From Sulfuricaulis limicola (lineage in GTDB: Bacteria > Pseudomonadota > Gammaproteobacteria > Acidiferrobacterales > Sulfurifustaceae): a DNA stretch of 64,000 bases. The notes beneath the pieces were generated by a model. The model was not told where the DNA came from. It did not search any database and saw nothing but the letters and a program-made list of their open reading frames with translations. A program made the position numbers and the translations under genes. Positions 36,000 through 47,066 of this stretch are shown in pieces. The stretch's first letter is position 1. Each line of letters starts with the position of its first letter. The stretch is taken from contig NZ_AP014879.1 of NCBI RefSeq assembly GCF_002355735.1, forward strand, positions 1,736,001-1,800,000, written 5' to 3'.

Positions 36000-36650
36000 T
36001 CAGAAAATTCTCTCAGGCACGGTCACGACATCGCCGGGCTTGAGATCAAAATTGGATTCGAGCTTTCCCTTGGTAAGGATATCGGCGAGATCGACGTCGA
36101 ATATGTCGGTTTTTGTTTTTCCCTTGCGGTAGAGCTTGGTCCGGTTCGGCGAGGCGAAGTCATTGACGCCCCCCGCCTCCAGCACCGCGTCGAGCACCGT
36201 CATGCCCGGACGATAAGGCATGGAACGCGGGGTGCGCACGGCCCCCGTTACCCGCACGCGTGAAAGAAACTCATGGCTGCGCAACTCCGTCAGAATGACC
36301 GCGACATTCGGTTCACGGATATACGCCGACAGCTTTTCCTTGATGATCGCCGCGACCTGTGTGGGTGTGTTGCCGCCCGCCTGCACATCGCCGATCAGCG
36401 GCACCGATATTTTACCGTCCGGGCGTACCGGTACCGTCGTTGACAGTTCCGGATTGCGCCATACCGTAATCTGTATGCGATCATCGACTCCGATGCGATA
36501 ATCGCCTTCCAAAAGCGAGGCAAAGCGGTTCGACTCCTCGCCCCCCTCGGCAGCATCCGGTACGGACTTGCAGCCTGAAACCAGAACAACCGTCACTGCC
36601 AACAACACGGAAAGAACGCGAAACAAATTCATTGTTACCTGCTTATTCAT
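36000..36650 (-). CDS. XrtA-type outer-membrane polysaccharide export protein (Wza-like)
   Basis: 216 aa from ATG 36650, which has TTGGGG in front; ATG 36632 is an alternative. Signal peptide with lipobox VSGC (about residue 27). Polysaccharide-export domain YRIGVDDRIQITVWRNPELSTTVPVRPDGKISVPLIGDV (about 46-84), then a soluble-ligand-binding beta-grasp region SRVRVTGAVRTPRSMPYRPGMTVLDAVLEAGGVNDFA. It forms the outer-membrane channel for the EPS with Wzz. First gene of the export-to-ATPase operon. Confidence 0.92.
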   Translation of the reverse strand: MNKQVTMNLFRVLSVLLAVTVVLVSGCKSVPDAAEGGEESNRFASLLEGDYRIGVDDRIQITVWRNPELSTTVPVRPDGKISVPLIGDVQAGGNTPTQVAAIIKEKLSAYIREPNVAVILTELRSHEFLSRVRVTGAVRTPRSMPYRPGMTVLDAVLEAGGVNDFASPNRTKLYRKGKTKTDIFDVDLADILTKGKLESNFDLKPGDVVTVPERIF

Positions 36651-37094
36651 TATGCCCCAACAAAATACGCCACGAACCGGCCTGAATCCCCCGATAGGTT
36701 CAGCTTTGGCGCAATTGTTATTGGTATTGCGAGGACGGTTATATTGTCGGTTTGTTTTGCCGGCCAGCACAAACCGGTAGATCAATCACCGATAAAACGG
36801 TGATGCAGCATCCTGTCCTACCGTTCCACAAACGACGCGGGGGATTATACAGTTAATCCCGATAAATGTGATCTGCCGCAAACCGTCAGTCAAATTTCAT
36901 AACGAAACATGGAGTTATCTTGCAGCCCCGGCAAACCAGTGGCTTGGGCCACGAGTAAAAATTGCTTTTCGCCCTTATAATCAGGGGCCTTGGCAATGCC
37001 GTCAACGGACGCCCCGGAATCCTGCGTACGACCACCTATCCATGACATTCGTTTGAAAATCCGCGAAATGATGTTCCGGCGCTGGATGTAACTC
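36651..37094. promoter_or_regulatory. 444-bp divergent intergenic region, export gene / J-domain gene
   Basis: AT-richer than its neighbours. A 7-bp inverted repeat ATCACCG/CGGTGAT lies at 36785-36791/36798-36804. Immediately beyond it a weak minus-strand sigma-54-like motif (GG at 36818-36817 and GC at 36806-36805, ten bases between; boxes AGGACA and CTGCA instead of TGGCAC and TTGCA) could serve the export operon. The hairpin would overlap the start site. I see no gene in this stretch. Confidence 0.35.
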
Positions 37095-37988
37095 ATGACC
37101 GAAAACTTCCTCAAAAACTATCGCACGCTCGGGGTTCAGCCCGGGGTCAGCTGGAAACAGTTGCGCCAGGCCTATAAAAAAATGGTCAATGCCTGGCACC
37201 CGGACCGGTTCCAGCAGGATGTCCGCCAGAAAAGGCTGGCCGAGGAGAAAACCAAGGAAATCACCCAGTCGTACAAGGAACTTGCCAATTACTACATGAA
37301 GTTTGGCGTCCTGCCTCTGCCCGTCGAGCAAGAGACGTCACCCGTTACCGGTGAGAGTACCGTCCCTGCCGGCCCCACAAAGGACCCGGCTGCCGAGGCC
37401 GGAATACCGGAACCCGCAGCGGCGGCGTCCGCCGGCGAATCCAGGCCCTGGATATCCAGACAGCGCGCCCGCATCATCGCCTCCCTGGCGCTGATCGGAT
37501 CCGTCTATTACCTCTGGCAGTACACCCCCTGGGAACCAGGCAACCACGCCCTTGTGGAGGCGGGGCCCGTCATTCAGGCACCGACCGCCGCACCGGAACA
37601 GGAGGATGTCACGCCACCGGCCAAACATTTTACGACCGGGTCCTCGCTCGGCGAGGTCTATGCGATCCAGGGAGTTCCCACCCGCACCGAAAACAATGTC
37701 TGGCACTATGGCAATTCGAAAATCTACTTCGCCGCCGGCAAGGTCATTGGCTGGGAAGAAAGCATGGACAGTCCCTTGCGAGTCAGCCTGGTCCCCGGAC
37801 AAACAGCGGACGACAACCGTTACTTCGGGAAAGGTTCAACGAAAGCGGAGGTCCTGGCGGCGCAAGGTGCGCCCGATCGCGATGCCGGAAACGTCTGGGA
37901 ATACGGCGCTTCGCAGATTTACTTCGAGGGTGATCGCGTGAGGGAATGGCAGGAGGCGCCGCTGTATCCACTCAGGGTAAGACCGTAA
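37095..37988 (+). CDS. Membrane-anchored J-domain protein with repeated C-terminal module
   Basis: 297 aa. The N-terminal J domain (residues 1-65) has LKNYRTLGVQPGVSWKQLRQAYKKMVNAWHPDR, including the H-P-D triplet that activates DnaK. A Pro/Ala linker, one membrane helix (about 132-148, IIASLALIGSVYYLW), and two copies of a 50-residue module follow. Each copy reads S-x-x-E-V-x-A-x-Q-G-x-P-x-R, N-V-W-x-Y-G-x-S-x-I-Y-F, and P-L-R-V (about 176-227 and 243-294). It is the only plus-strand gene between 7.1 and 39.4 kb, so it was probably inserted or is independently regulated. It may recruit DnaK to EPS assembly at the membrane; this is inference. Confidence 0.78.
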   Translation: MTENFLKNYRTLGVQPGVSWKQLRQAYKKMVNAWHPDRFQQDVRQKRLAEEKTKEITQSYKELANYYMKFGVLPLPVEQETSPVTGESTVPAGPTKDPAAEAGIPEPAAAASAGESRPWISRQRARIIASLALIGSVYYLWQYTPWEPGNHALVEAGPVIQAPTAAPEQEDVTPPAKHFTTGSSLGEVYAIQGVPTRTENNVWHYGNSKIYFAAGKVIGWEESMDSPLRVSLVPGQTADDNRYFGKGSTKAEVLAAQGAPDRDAGNVWEYGASQIYFEGDRVREWQEAPLYPLRVRP

Positions 37989-38010
37989 TCTCACCCTCGC
38001 GCCCCACGAT

Positions 38011-39411
38011 TCAGCGCGCGCCCTTGCCGAAGAGGATCACCTGCGCGGTCTGAAAAAGAATAATCAGGTCCAGAAACAGGGTGTGGTTTTTCACGTAATA
38101 AAGGTCGTACTGCAATTTCTGCACGGCGTCCTCCACGGTCGCGCCGTAGGGATAACGTATCTGGGCCCATCCGGTAATGCCCGGCTTGACCGTGTGCCGT
38201 GACGGGTAGTAGGAAATTTTCTTGGTCAGATCCTCCACGAAAAACGGCCTTTCCGGACGCGGGCCGACGAAGCTCATGTCGCCCTTGAACACGTTGAAAA
38301 CCTGCGGCAGCTCATCGATGCGCAACAGGCGGATAACCCGGCCCACGCGCGTCACCCGACTGTCCTGCTTTTTCGCCCACTGCGGGACACCGTCACGTTC
38401 GGCATCTTGGCGCATGCTGCGAAACTTCAGCACCCTGAAAACACGTCCATTCTCGCCAACGCGCTCCTGGCGGTAAAAAATCGGGCCGCCGCTTTCCAGC
38501 CAGATCAGCAACGCCGTTATCAGCATCACCGGCAAAGTCAGCAACAGCAATGCGCCGCTGGCGGCGACATCGAACATGCGCTTGGAGACGTCCTTCAGCG
38601 GGCTGCGGCCGAAACCGTCGGAGAATATCATCCAGCTTGGGTTCAGCGATTCGACCTGGATCTGGCCGGTCTCGCGCTCGAAGAAGGAAGACAGATCGAC
38701 AACCTCGATGCCCGCCAGTTTGCACTCCAGCAACTGGTCTGCCGGCAGGCCGCCGCCGCGCCGCTCGCGCACGCCGACGACGATTTCATCGATCTTGTAT
38801 TTTCTGGCGATGGAAAGAATGGGTCCCTTGTCGTGCAGTATCCGGGTGCGATCCAGGCAACAATCCGAATTGTTGAGAGGCAAGCAGCCCACCAGATTGA
38901 ATTTGCGCTCTCCCTGTTCATCCCGCTCCAGCCCCTCGATCTTGGCGGTGCGGCTGCCGGCCCCCAGAAGCAACACGCGCCGGCGCATGGCATCCAGCTT
39001 GAACAGCCTGACAAAAACCAGCCGGGTCAGCGCCGTTCCCGCAAACGCAAGCAGGAACACAAGACCGAACGCGCCGCGACCGAGATGCAGATGCGGGAAA
39101 ACATAGAAAACCAGCAGCATCACCACCAAACCGGCGACGAAGCTGGCCACGAAGCGGACAAGATGTCCCCATTCACCTTCCTGCTTGACGTCGCGTTGAT
39201 GCAAGCCGAACGCCGTCATGATGCTGAGCATGACGAGGGTAAAAATCAGGGCTCGGGGGAATATGGGACCGAGGGATTCAATGTCGCTGGGATCTTCCCA
39301 GGAGAAACGCACCACCGCGCCGATATACATGGAGGCAAACAGCACCACCGCCTCGGTAACAGCCATGAGGAAAAGTGGTAACGGCACATAGTGCTTGAAC
39401 AGTCGAATCAT
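38011..39411 (-). CDS. Undecaprenyl-phosphate sugar phosphotransferase, PEP-CTERM/EPS type (TIGR03013-like)
   Basis: 466 aa. Five N-terminal membrane helices, a CoA-binding-like middle region, and the C-terminal bacterial sugar-transferase domain (about 265-460). The last contains KRMFDVAASGALLLLTLPVMLITALLIW, FRVLKFRSMRQDAERDG, LRIDELPQVFNVFKGDMSFVGPRPERPFF, and PGITGWAQIRYPYGA. The C-terminal half transfers a hexose-1-phosphate to undecaprenyl phosphate, starting EPS synthesis at the cytoplasmic membrane. It is the first gene of the minus-strand series and has a strong sigma-54 promoter motif about 150 bases upstream. Confidence 0.93.
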   Translation of the reverse strand: MIRLFKHYVPLPLFLMAVTEAVVLFASMYIGAVVRFSWEDPSDIESLGPIFPRALIFTLVMLSIMTAFGLHQRDVKQEGEWGHLVRFVASFVAGLVVMLLVFYVFPHLHLGRGAFGLVFLLAFAGTALTRLVFVRLFKLDAMRRRVLLLGAGSRTAKIEGLERDEQGERKFNLVGCLPLNNSDCCLDRTRILHDKGPILSIARKYKIDEIVVGVRERRGGGLPADQLLECKLAGIEVVDLSSFFERETGQIQVESLNPSWMIFSDGFGRSPLKDVSKRMFDVAASGALLLLTLPVMLITALLIWLESGGPIFYRQERVGENGRVFRVLKFRSMRQDAERDGVPQWAKKQDSRVTRVGRVIRLLRIDELPQVFNVFKGDMSFVGPRPERPFFVEDLTKKISYYPSRHTVKPGITGWAQIRYPYGATVEDAVQKLQYDLYYVKNHTLFLDLIILFQTAQVILFGKGAR

Positions 39412-39562
39412 AGAGCAACTCTGTCGATCCTTTACAAAGGCCCCGTTACATCGCTCAATCGCCCGGACTCGAAATCGCAGTCTGCCGTGACAGACCGGAT
39501 CCGGGTTTTCGAAGCCGCCCTCTTGGACAGCCTCGAAATTGAACGGTTACCTTGCAGGATGC

Positions 39563-39578
39563 AGCAATTACTGTGCCA
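39563..39578 (-). promoter_or_regulatory. Sigma-54 (-24/-12) promoter for the EPS sugar-transferase gene
   Basis: Minus strand reads TGGCAC (39578-39573), five bases AGTAA, then TTGCT (39567-39563). GG and GC are separated by exactly ten bases, matching the consensus TGGCAC-N5-TTGCW without a mismatch. Transcription would start near 39552 and give a leader of about 140 bases before the ATG at 39411. XrtA-type EPS loci are known to be controlled by RpoN through regulators such as PrsR, which fits; no such regulator is in this part of the window. Confidence 0.75.
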
Positions 39579-39670
39579 GACGTACAAAATCGTTCTTATT
39601 TTCCACAAAACCCCCAAAGCTTAAGCCGCCCCGGGATTAATGCTTTTATTGAGACTCAACGGCAAAAAAC

Positions 39671-39700
39671 AAAAAAGAGGGCTTGCCGCCCCCTTTTTTT
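39671..39700. terminator. Bidirectional intrinsic terminator downstream of the tRNA genes
   Basis: Stem AAAAAAGAGGGC pairs with GCCCCCTTTTTT with one mismatch and a TTGCC loop at 39683-39687. On the minus strand this gives a G/C stem followed by TCTTTTTTG, just after the tRNA-Arg, ending the tRNA transcript before the EPS promoter. Confidence 0.8.
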
Positions 39701-39710
39701 TATATTTATA

Positions 39711-39787
39711 TGGCGCGCCCGGAGAGATTCGAACTCCCGACCCTCAGGTTCGTAGCCTGATACTCTATCCAGCTGAGCTACGGGCGC
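39711..39787 (-). tRNA. tRNA-Arg (anticodon ACG)
   Basis: Seven-base acceptor stem GCGCCCG/CGGGCGC. D-arm GTAGCTCAGCTGG, anticodon stem TCAGG/CCTGA around loop CTACGAA (anticodon ACG, reads CGU by inosine), and T-loop GTTCGAATC. The 3' CCA is encoded at 39713-39711. It follows tRNA-Ser and csrA on the same strand, a common gammaproteobacterial arrangement. Confidence 0.97.
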
Positions 39788-39888
39788 TAAAAATCTGAAC
39801 TAAAGAAGCCGCGCATTATACTGGACAGTGAATGGAATGAAAAAGGCCGGATTCAGCCTCAGGGGGAACAAAAATATCGGCGGAAAGC

Positions 39889-39979
39889 TGGCGGAGAGAG
39901 AGGGATTTGAACCCTCGATACGCTTTTGGCGTATACACCCTTAGCAGGGGTGCGCCTTCGACCACTCGGCCATCTCTCC
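39889..39979 (-). tRNA. tRNA-Ser (anticodon GCT)
   Basis: 91 nt with encoded CCA (39891-39889). Acceptor GGAGAGA/TCTCTCC, anticodon stem CACCC/GGGTG around CTGCTAA (anticodon GCT, reads AGC/AGU). A long class-II variable arm (TATACGCCAAAAGCGTATC) and T-loop GTTCAAATC are present. Confidence 0.97.
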
Positions 39980-40047
39980 TTGCAAGCGCAAATGCGCCTG
40001 CAAGGATACCTGCGCGCTCACGGCGCGTAAAGCAAAACCCCGGCGGT

Positions 40048-40269
40048 TCAGCCTTTGCCGCTGCCGTGCGCCAGACCCGGCATGGGATGGACCTGGCCCG
40101 ATTCTTTCTCTTTCTTGATGCGCTCGTAGATTTCCTCGCGATGCACGGGGACCTCTTTGGGCGCATTTACGCCGATTCGCACCTGGTTACCCTTGATACC
40201 AAGCACGGTGACCTGAACATCGTCGCCAATGTTGAGGGTTTCGCCAATGCGTCGAGTAAGTATCAGCAT
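40048..40269 (-). CDS. csrA: Carbon storage regulator CsrA
   Basis: 73 aa RNA-binding translational regulator. [51 protein letters not shown] is the conserved CsrA dimer fold, with the L4/R44 RNA-contact regions intact. A 17-residue Gly/Pro/His tail is extra but common. The ribosome site AAGGAG lies 8 bases before the ATG. CsrA often represses EPS and biofilm genes by binding GGA motifs in leaders, so proximity to the EPS locus is worth noting, but the csrA-tRNA linkage is simply ancestral. Confidence 0.97.
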   Translation of the reverse strand: MLILTRRIGETLNIGDDVQVTVLGIKGNQVRIGVNAPKEVPVHREEIYERIKKEKESGQVHPMPGLAHGSGKG

Positions 40270-40589
40270 TGTTCTGCACTCCTTTCGGTATTACCTGATT
40301 CCATAACGTTCCCTTTCCTTTTACCCGATCGCCCACCCCTGGCCGAACCGGCTCCTCAACAGGTTTGCCGCGCGTCTCCCTGACGAATTTCCGGCAAAGT
40401 TTCCCCTTGGCGGCAGGCGATACGACATATTCGGCGTCTCCCGCACACCGCCCACGGCCATCCCGGCCGCTCGGCTGAGTGCTAACTTACGGATATCGCA
40501 GGAAAATCCTGCCTATCCGTCCGTCTTCGCCTGCCTGTCTGTATCTATGCAGCTTCTGTGCCAGCTTTGGAGGGGGTCAAACCGGGGAT
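40270..40589. other. 320-bp gap between lysC and csrA
   Basis: It contains the csrA ribosome site at its left end and the presumed csrA promoter. I see no gene, no clear hairpin and no clear T-run terminator for lysC here. Confidence 0.5.
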
Positions 40590-41810
40590 TTATGGCTTTT
40601 GTTCGAGACCGAAGGCCTTGTGCAGGGAGCGTACCCCCAATTCCAGGTACTTTTCGTCGACCACCACGGAAATCTTGATCTCCGAGGTGGAGATCATCTG
40701 GATGTTGATACCTTCGTCCGCCAGGGTCCGGAACATCTGGCTGGCGATGCCGGCATGCGAGCGCATGCCCACGCCGACCACGGAGATTTTCACGATCTTG
40801 TCGTCGCCGCTGACCTCGCGCGCCTTCAGCTCCAGGGAAACCCGCTTCAGGATGTCCAGAGCCTTCTTGTAGTCGCCGCGATGAACCGTGAAGGTGAAGT
40901 CGGTGGTGCCGTCGGCGCCCACGTTCTGCACGATCATGTCCACGTTGATGTTGGCCTTGCCGATCTCGTTCAGGATATGGGCGGCGATGCCGGGCTTGTC
41001 CGGCACGCCGCGCACGGTGAGCTTGGCCTCGTCACGGTTGAACGCGATGCCTGATATGACTGGCGCTTCCATATTGTTTTCCTCATAGGTAATGAGCGTG
41101 CCCGGCCCTTCCGCGAAGGAGGACAGCACGCGCAACGGAACCCGGTACTTGCCGGCGAACTCGACCGAGCGGATCTGCAGCACCTTGGATCCGAGGCTCG
41201 CCAGCTCCAGCATCTCCTCGAAGGTGATGCGGTCCAGCCGCCGCGCCTCGGGCACGATACGCGGATCGGTGGTGTACACGCCGTCCACGTCGGTGTAGAT
41301 CTGGCATTCATCGGCCTTGAGCGCCGCGGCCATGGCCACGCCCGTGGTATCCGAACCGCCGCGCCCCAGCGTGGTGATATTGCCATCTTCATCCACGCCC
41401 TGAAAACCGGCGACCACGACCACGCGTCCTTTGTTCAAATCATCGCGCACGCGCGACTCGTCGATATCGAGAATGCGCGCCTTTCCATAGACGTTGTCGG
41501 TGCGAATGTGGACCTGATGACCGGTATAGGAACGCGCCGGGCAACCTATTTTCTCGAGCGCCATGGCCAGCAAGGCGATCGTGGTTTGCTCGCCGGTCGC
41601 CAGCAATACATCGAGCTCGCGTGGCGACGGATCGGTGTTGATGGATCTGGCGAGCTTCAACAGCCGGTCGGTCTCGCCGCTCATGGCGGAAACCACCACG
41701 ACCAGATCGTCGCCGTTCTTGCGCATGCGCGCGACCTTCTCGGCCACGGCATTGATGCGCTCGGGGCTGCCGACGGAGGTGCCGCCGTATTTCTGGACGA
41801 TCAATGCCAT
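40590..41810 (-). CDS. lysC: Aspartate kinase
   Basis: 406 aa. KYGGTSVGSPERI (residues 7-19, kinase signature), VVVVSAMSGETD, and GRGGSDTTGVAMAAAL define the amino-acid-kinase domain. The last 140 residues hold two ACT domains (VRGVPDKPGIAAHILNEIGKANINVDMI, VGMRSHAGIASQMFRTLADEGINIQMIS) for lysine/threonine feedback. It catalyses the first step of the lysine, threonine and methionine pathways in the cytoplasm. It is a stand-alone kinase; no homoserine-dehydrogenase domain follows. A hairpin-rich spacer separates it from alaS. Confidence 0.96.
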   Translation of the reverse strand: MALIVQKYGGTSVGSPERINAVAEKVARMRKNGDDLVVVVSAMSGETDRLLKLARSINTDPSPRELDVLLATGEQTTIALLAMALEKIGCPARSYTGHQVHIRTDNVYGKARILDIDESRVRDDLNKGRVVVVAGFQGVDEDGNITTLGRGGSDTTGVAMAAALKADECQIYTDVDGVYTTDPRIVPEARRLDRITFEEMLELASLGSKVLQIRSVEFAGKYRVPLRVLSSFAEGPGTLITYEENNMEAPVISGIAFNRDEAKLTVRGVPDKPGIAAHILNEIGKANINVDMIVQNVGADGTTDFTFTVHRGDYKKALDILKRVSLELKAREVSGDDKIVKISVVGVGMRSHAGIASQMFRTLADEGINIQMISTSEIKISVVVDEKYLELGVRSLHKAFGLEQKP

Positions 41811-41835
41811 GGATACCGGTTTCGCTTGTTGCTGG

Positions 41836-41879
41836 CTCCCCCTCTCCCCTTACCCTCTCCCGCAAGGGGAGAGGGGGAG
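41836..41879. repeat. 16-bp perfect inverted repeat, C/T-rich intergenic element
   Basis: Arms 41836-41851 and 41864-41879 are exact reverse complements (CTCCCCCTCTCCCCTT / AAGGGGAGAGGGGGAG) around a 12-base loop that carries a further partial CCCTCTCCC copy. It lies between alaS and lysC. Elements of this composition recur between genes in many proteobacteria; here it may also end the alaS transcript, although no T-run follows. Confidence 0.8.
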
Positions 41880-41979
41880 TCGGGTACGCCTGCGGCGCGC
41901 TCTGAATTTTTGGGGCGCAAATTAAACCCGCTTTTGGAACGCGAGTAAACAGCCCGTAAGAGACAAAAACGGGCTGGAA

Positions 41980-44580
<2,601 letters not shown>

Positions 44581-44614
44581 GACGGGGACGAACTGAATTT
44601 ATTTAAAAAGAATT

Positions 44615-44694
44615 AACCGCCAAGACGCCAAGAACGCCAAGGATTCGAATTCCCAATAATTGCTTTTCTTGGCGGCCTTGGCGCCTTGGCGGTT
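44615..44694. repeat. Large inverted repeat built of CGCCAAG units
   Basis: Arms 44615-44641 and 44668-44694 pair at 24 of 27 positions. Each arm has three tandem CGCCAAG units (or CTTGGCG on the other side). It lies in the 147-bp spacer between recX and alaS and could fold into a long hairpin in either RNA strand. It belongs to a type of dispersed intergenic repeat seen in several genomes; transcription or mRNA-end roles are possible. Confidence 0.85.
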
Positions 44695-44727
44695 CAGAAT
44701 CATATTAATTTCATATAGTCAGGGCTT

Positions 44728-45194
44728 CTAGTCCGACCCGCGAGGATCGAGTAATTGCTGTATTTGATCATAAGTGAAGCCGCGATATTGCAGGAAGCGC
44801 GCCTGGCGCGCGCGCTCGGTGTAATTCCTGGGTAAACGTGCCCCGAATTTCTTGCGTTGTACGCGCCGGATATCGTCGATCCAGTCCCGGCTCGTGGCAT
44901 CGAGCCAGTTGGCGATCGCCTCCGGCGCCACCCCTTTTTCCTGTAACTCTTTTTGAATCCGCAACGGGCCGTAACCGCGATTGCGTCGCGCCTGGATCAG
45001 GCTTTCCATGAAGCGGTCATCGGACAACAGCCGCTCCGTTTCGAGCTGCCTGACCACCTCGGCGGCTATCGCCTCGGCGCACCCCTTTTTGAGCAACTTA
45101 TTATATATCTCCCGCCGGCTGTGTTCGCGTCTGGCGAGCCAGCCAAGCGCCAGCTGGCGCGCCCGCGGGAGATCGACTTCCGGCGTTTCCTGCC

Positions 45195-45198
<4 letters not shown>
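44728..45198 (-). CDS. recX: RecX, regulator of RecA (probable CTG start)
   Basis: 156 aa if read from the CTG at 45198-45196. The frame shows the expected RecX N-terminus [30 protein letters not shown], then [39 protein letters not shown] and [20 protein letters not shown]. It inhibits RecA filament growth. There is no in-frame ATG or GTG upstream to the stop at 45273. The first TTG (45096) would delete the first third of the domain. The CTG overlaps the recA TGA (CTGA) and has GGAGGA six bases upstream, so translation is probably coupled to recA. Confidence 0.88.
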
Positions 45199-46244
<1,046 letters not shown>

Positions 46245-46427
46245 GCTGTTCTCCTGCGGCAATCCGCCGAAACGGTGTTCAGTTTATGAAAAGCTGTATG
46301 TGAAAACGATTATTCCACAGTTCCCATCAAATGGCCTAGCCCCGCGCGGACTCCGCCTGCCACGGCACTAAAACCCGACCTTACAAACCAGGGGTTGATG
46401 TCGCGCCGCGCACCTCTGATTCACAGG

Positions 46428-46517
46428 GCGGGTTAGGCGGTTTTTGCCGTAACCCGCGAATGATTCTTGCAGGCGTGCACGCTTCTCATCCGGCGCAATA
46501 CGCTTCGCTATTGCGCC
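46428..46517. repeat. Pair of intergenic hairpins between recA and cinA
   Basis: First hairpin: GCGGGTTA (46428-46435) pairs with TAACCCGC (46450-46457). Second: GGCGCAATA (46492-46500) pairs exactly with TATTGCGCC (46509-46517) around CGCTTCGC. Both resemble REP-like intergenic elements of proteobacteria (the GGCGCAATA-type hairpin is widespread). They occupy part of the 300-base spacer between recA and cinA; no gene is seen there. Confidence 0.75.
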
Positions 46518-46544
46518 CTACGCATGCCGGCTAAGCTTGTTGAT

Positions 46545-47024
46545 TCAGCGAATAAAATCCAGCACGCCCTGTAGCGCCGCCGCCACCGCCTGCCGGCGCA
46601 CGCTCTCGCGGTCCCCGGAAAACACCTGCTTGATGCTATTGGTGTCGCGCTTCTTGCCGGCCCAGGCGAAACACACGGTGCCGACCGGTTTCTCCGGCGT
46701 GCCGCCGCTCGGGCCGGCGATGCCGGTGATCGCGAGCGCGACCTGCGCGTGGGAATGGGTCAGGGCGCCCTCGGCCATGGCACGCGCGGTCTGCTCGCTC
46801 ACGGCACCGTAGCGCGACAGGATGGTCGTTTTCACGCCCAGCATCTCGCGTTTGGCCAGGTTGGTGTAAGCAACGAAACCGCGCTCGAACCATTCGGAGC
46901 TACCGGACACCGAGGTGATCATCTGCGCCACCCAGCCGCCAGTGCAGGATTCGGCCGTGACCAGCATCAAACCCTGGCGTTTCAGTTCATGGCTGACGGC
47001 ACGTGCCAGTGTTTCGATTTCCAT
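46545..47024 (-). CDS. pncC: CinA C-terminal-type nicotinamide-nucleotide amidohydrolase
   Basis: 159 aa. LVTAESCTGGWVAQMITSVSGSSEWFERGFVAYTNLAKREMLGV and AVSEQTARAMAEGAL, plus VALAITGIAGPSGGTPEKPVGTVCFAW, are the conserved CinA/PncC core. It deamidates nicotinamide mononucleotide to nicotinate mononucleotide, recycling NMN made by DNA ligase. This is the stand-alone C-terminal form, without the competence-associated N-terminal domain. It lies next to recA, as in many bacteria. Confidence 0.93.
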   Translation of the reverse strand: MEIETLARAVSHELKRQGLMLVTAESCTGGWVAQMITSVSGSSEWFERGFVAYTNLAKREMLGVKTTILSRYGAVSEQTARAMAEGALTHSHAQVALAITGIAGPSGGTPEKPVGTVCFAWAGKKRDTNSIKQVFSGDRESVRRQAVAAALQGVLDFIR

Positions 47025-47066
47025 GCGCGCAAGGATAACGCGACAGCCGCTTCGGCGACAGGCCGC

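Noticed and set aside
46245-46330. LexA box upstream of recA
   Set aside because: A CTGT half is present (CTGTATGTG), but no second half at the right spacing, so I do not call an SOS operator.
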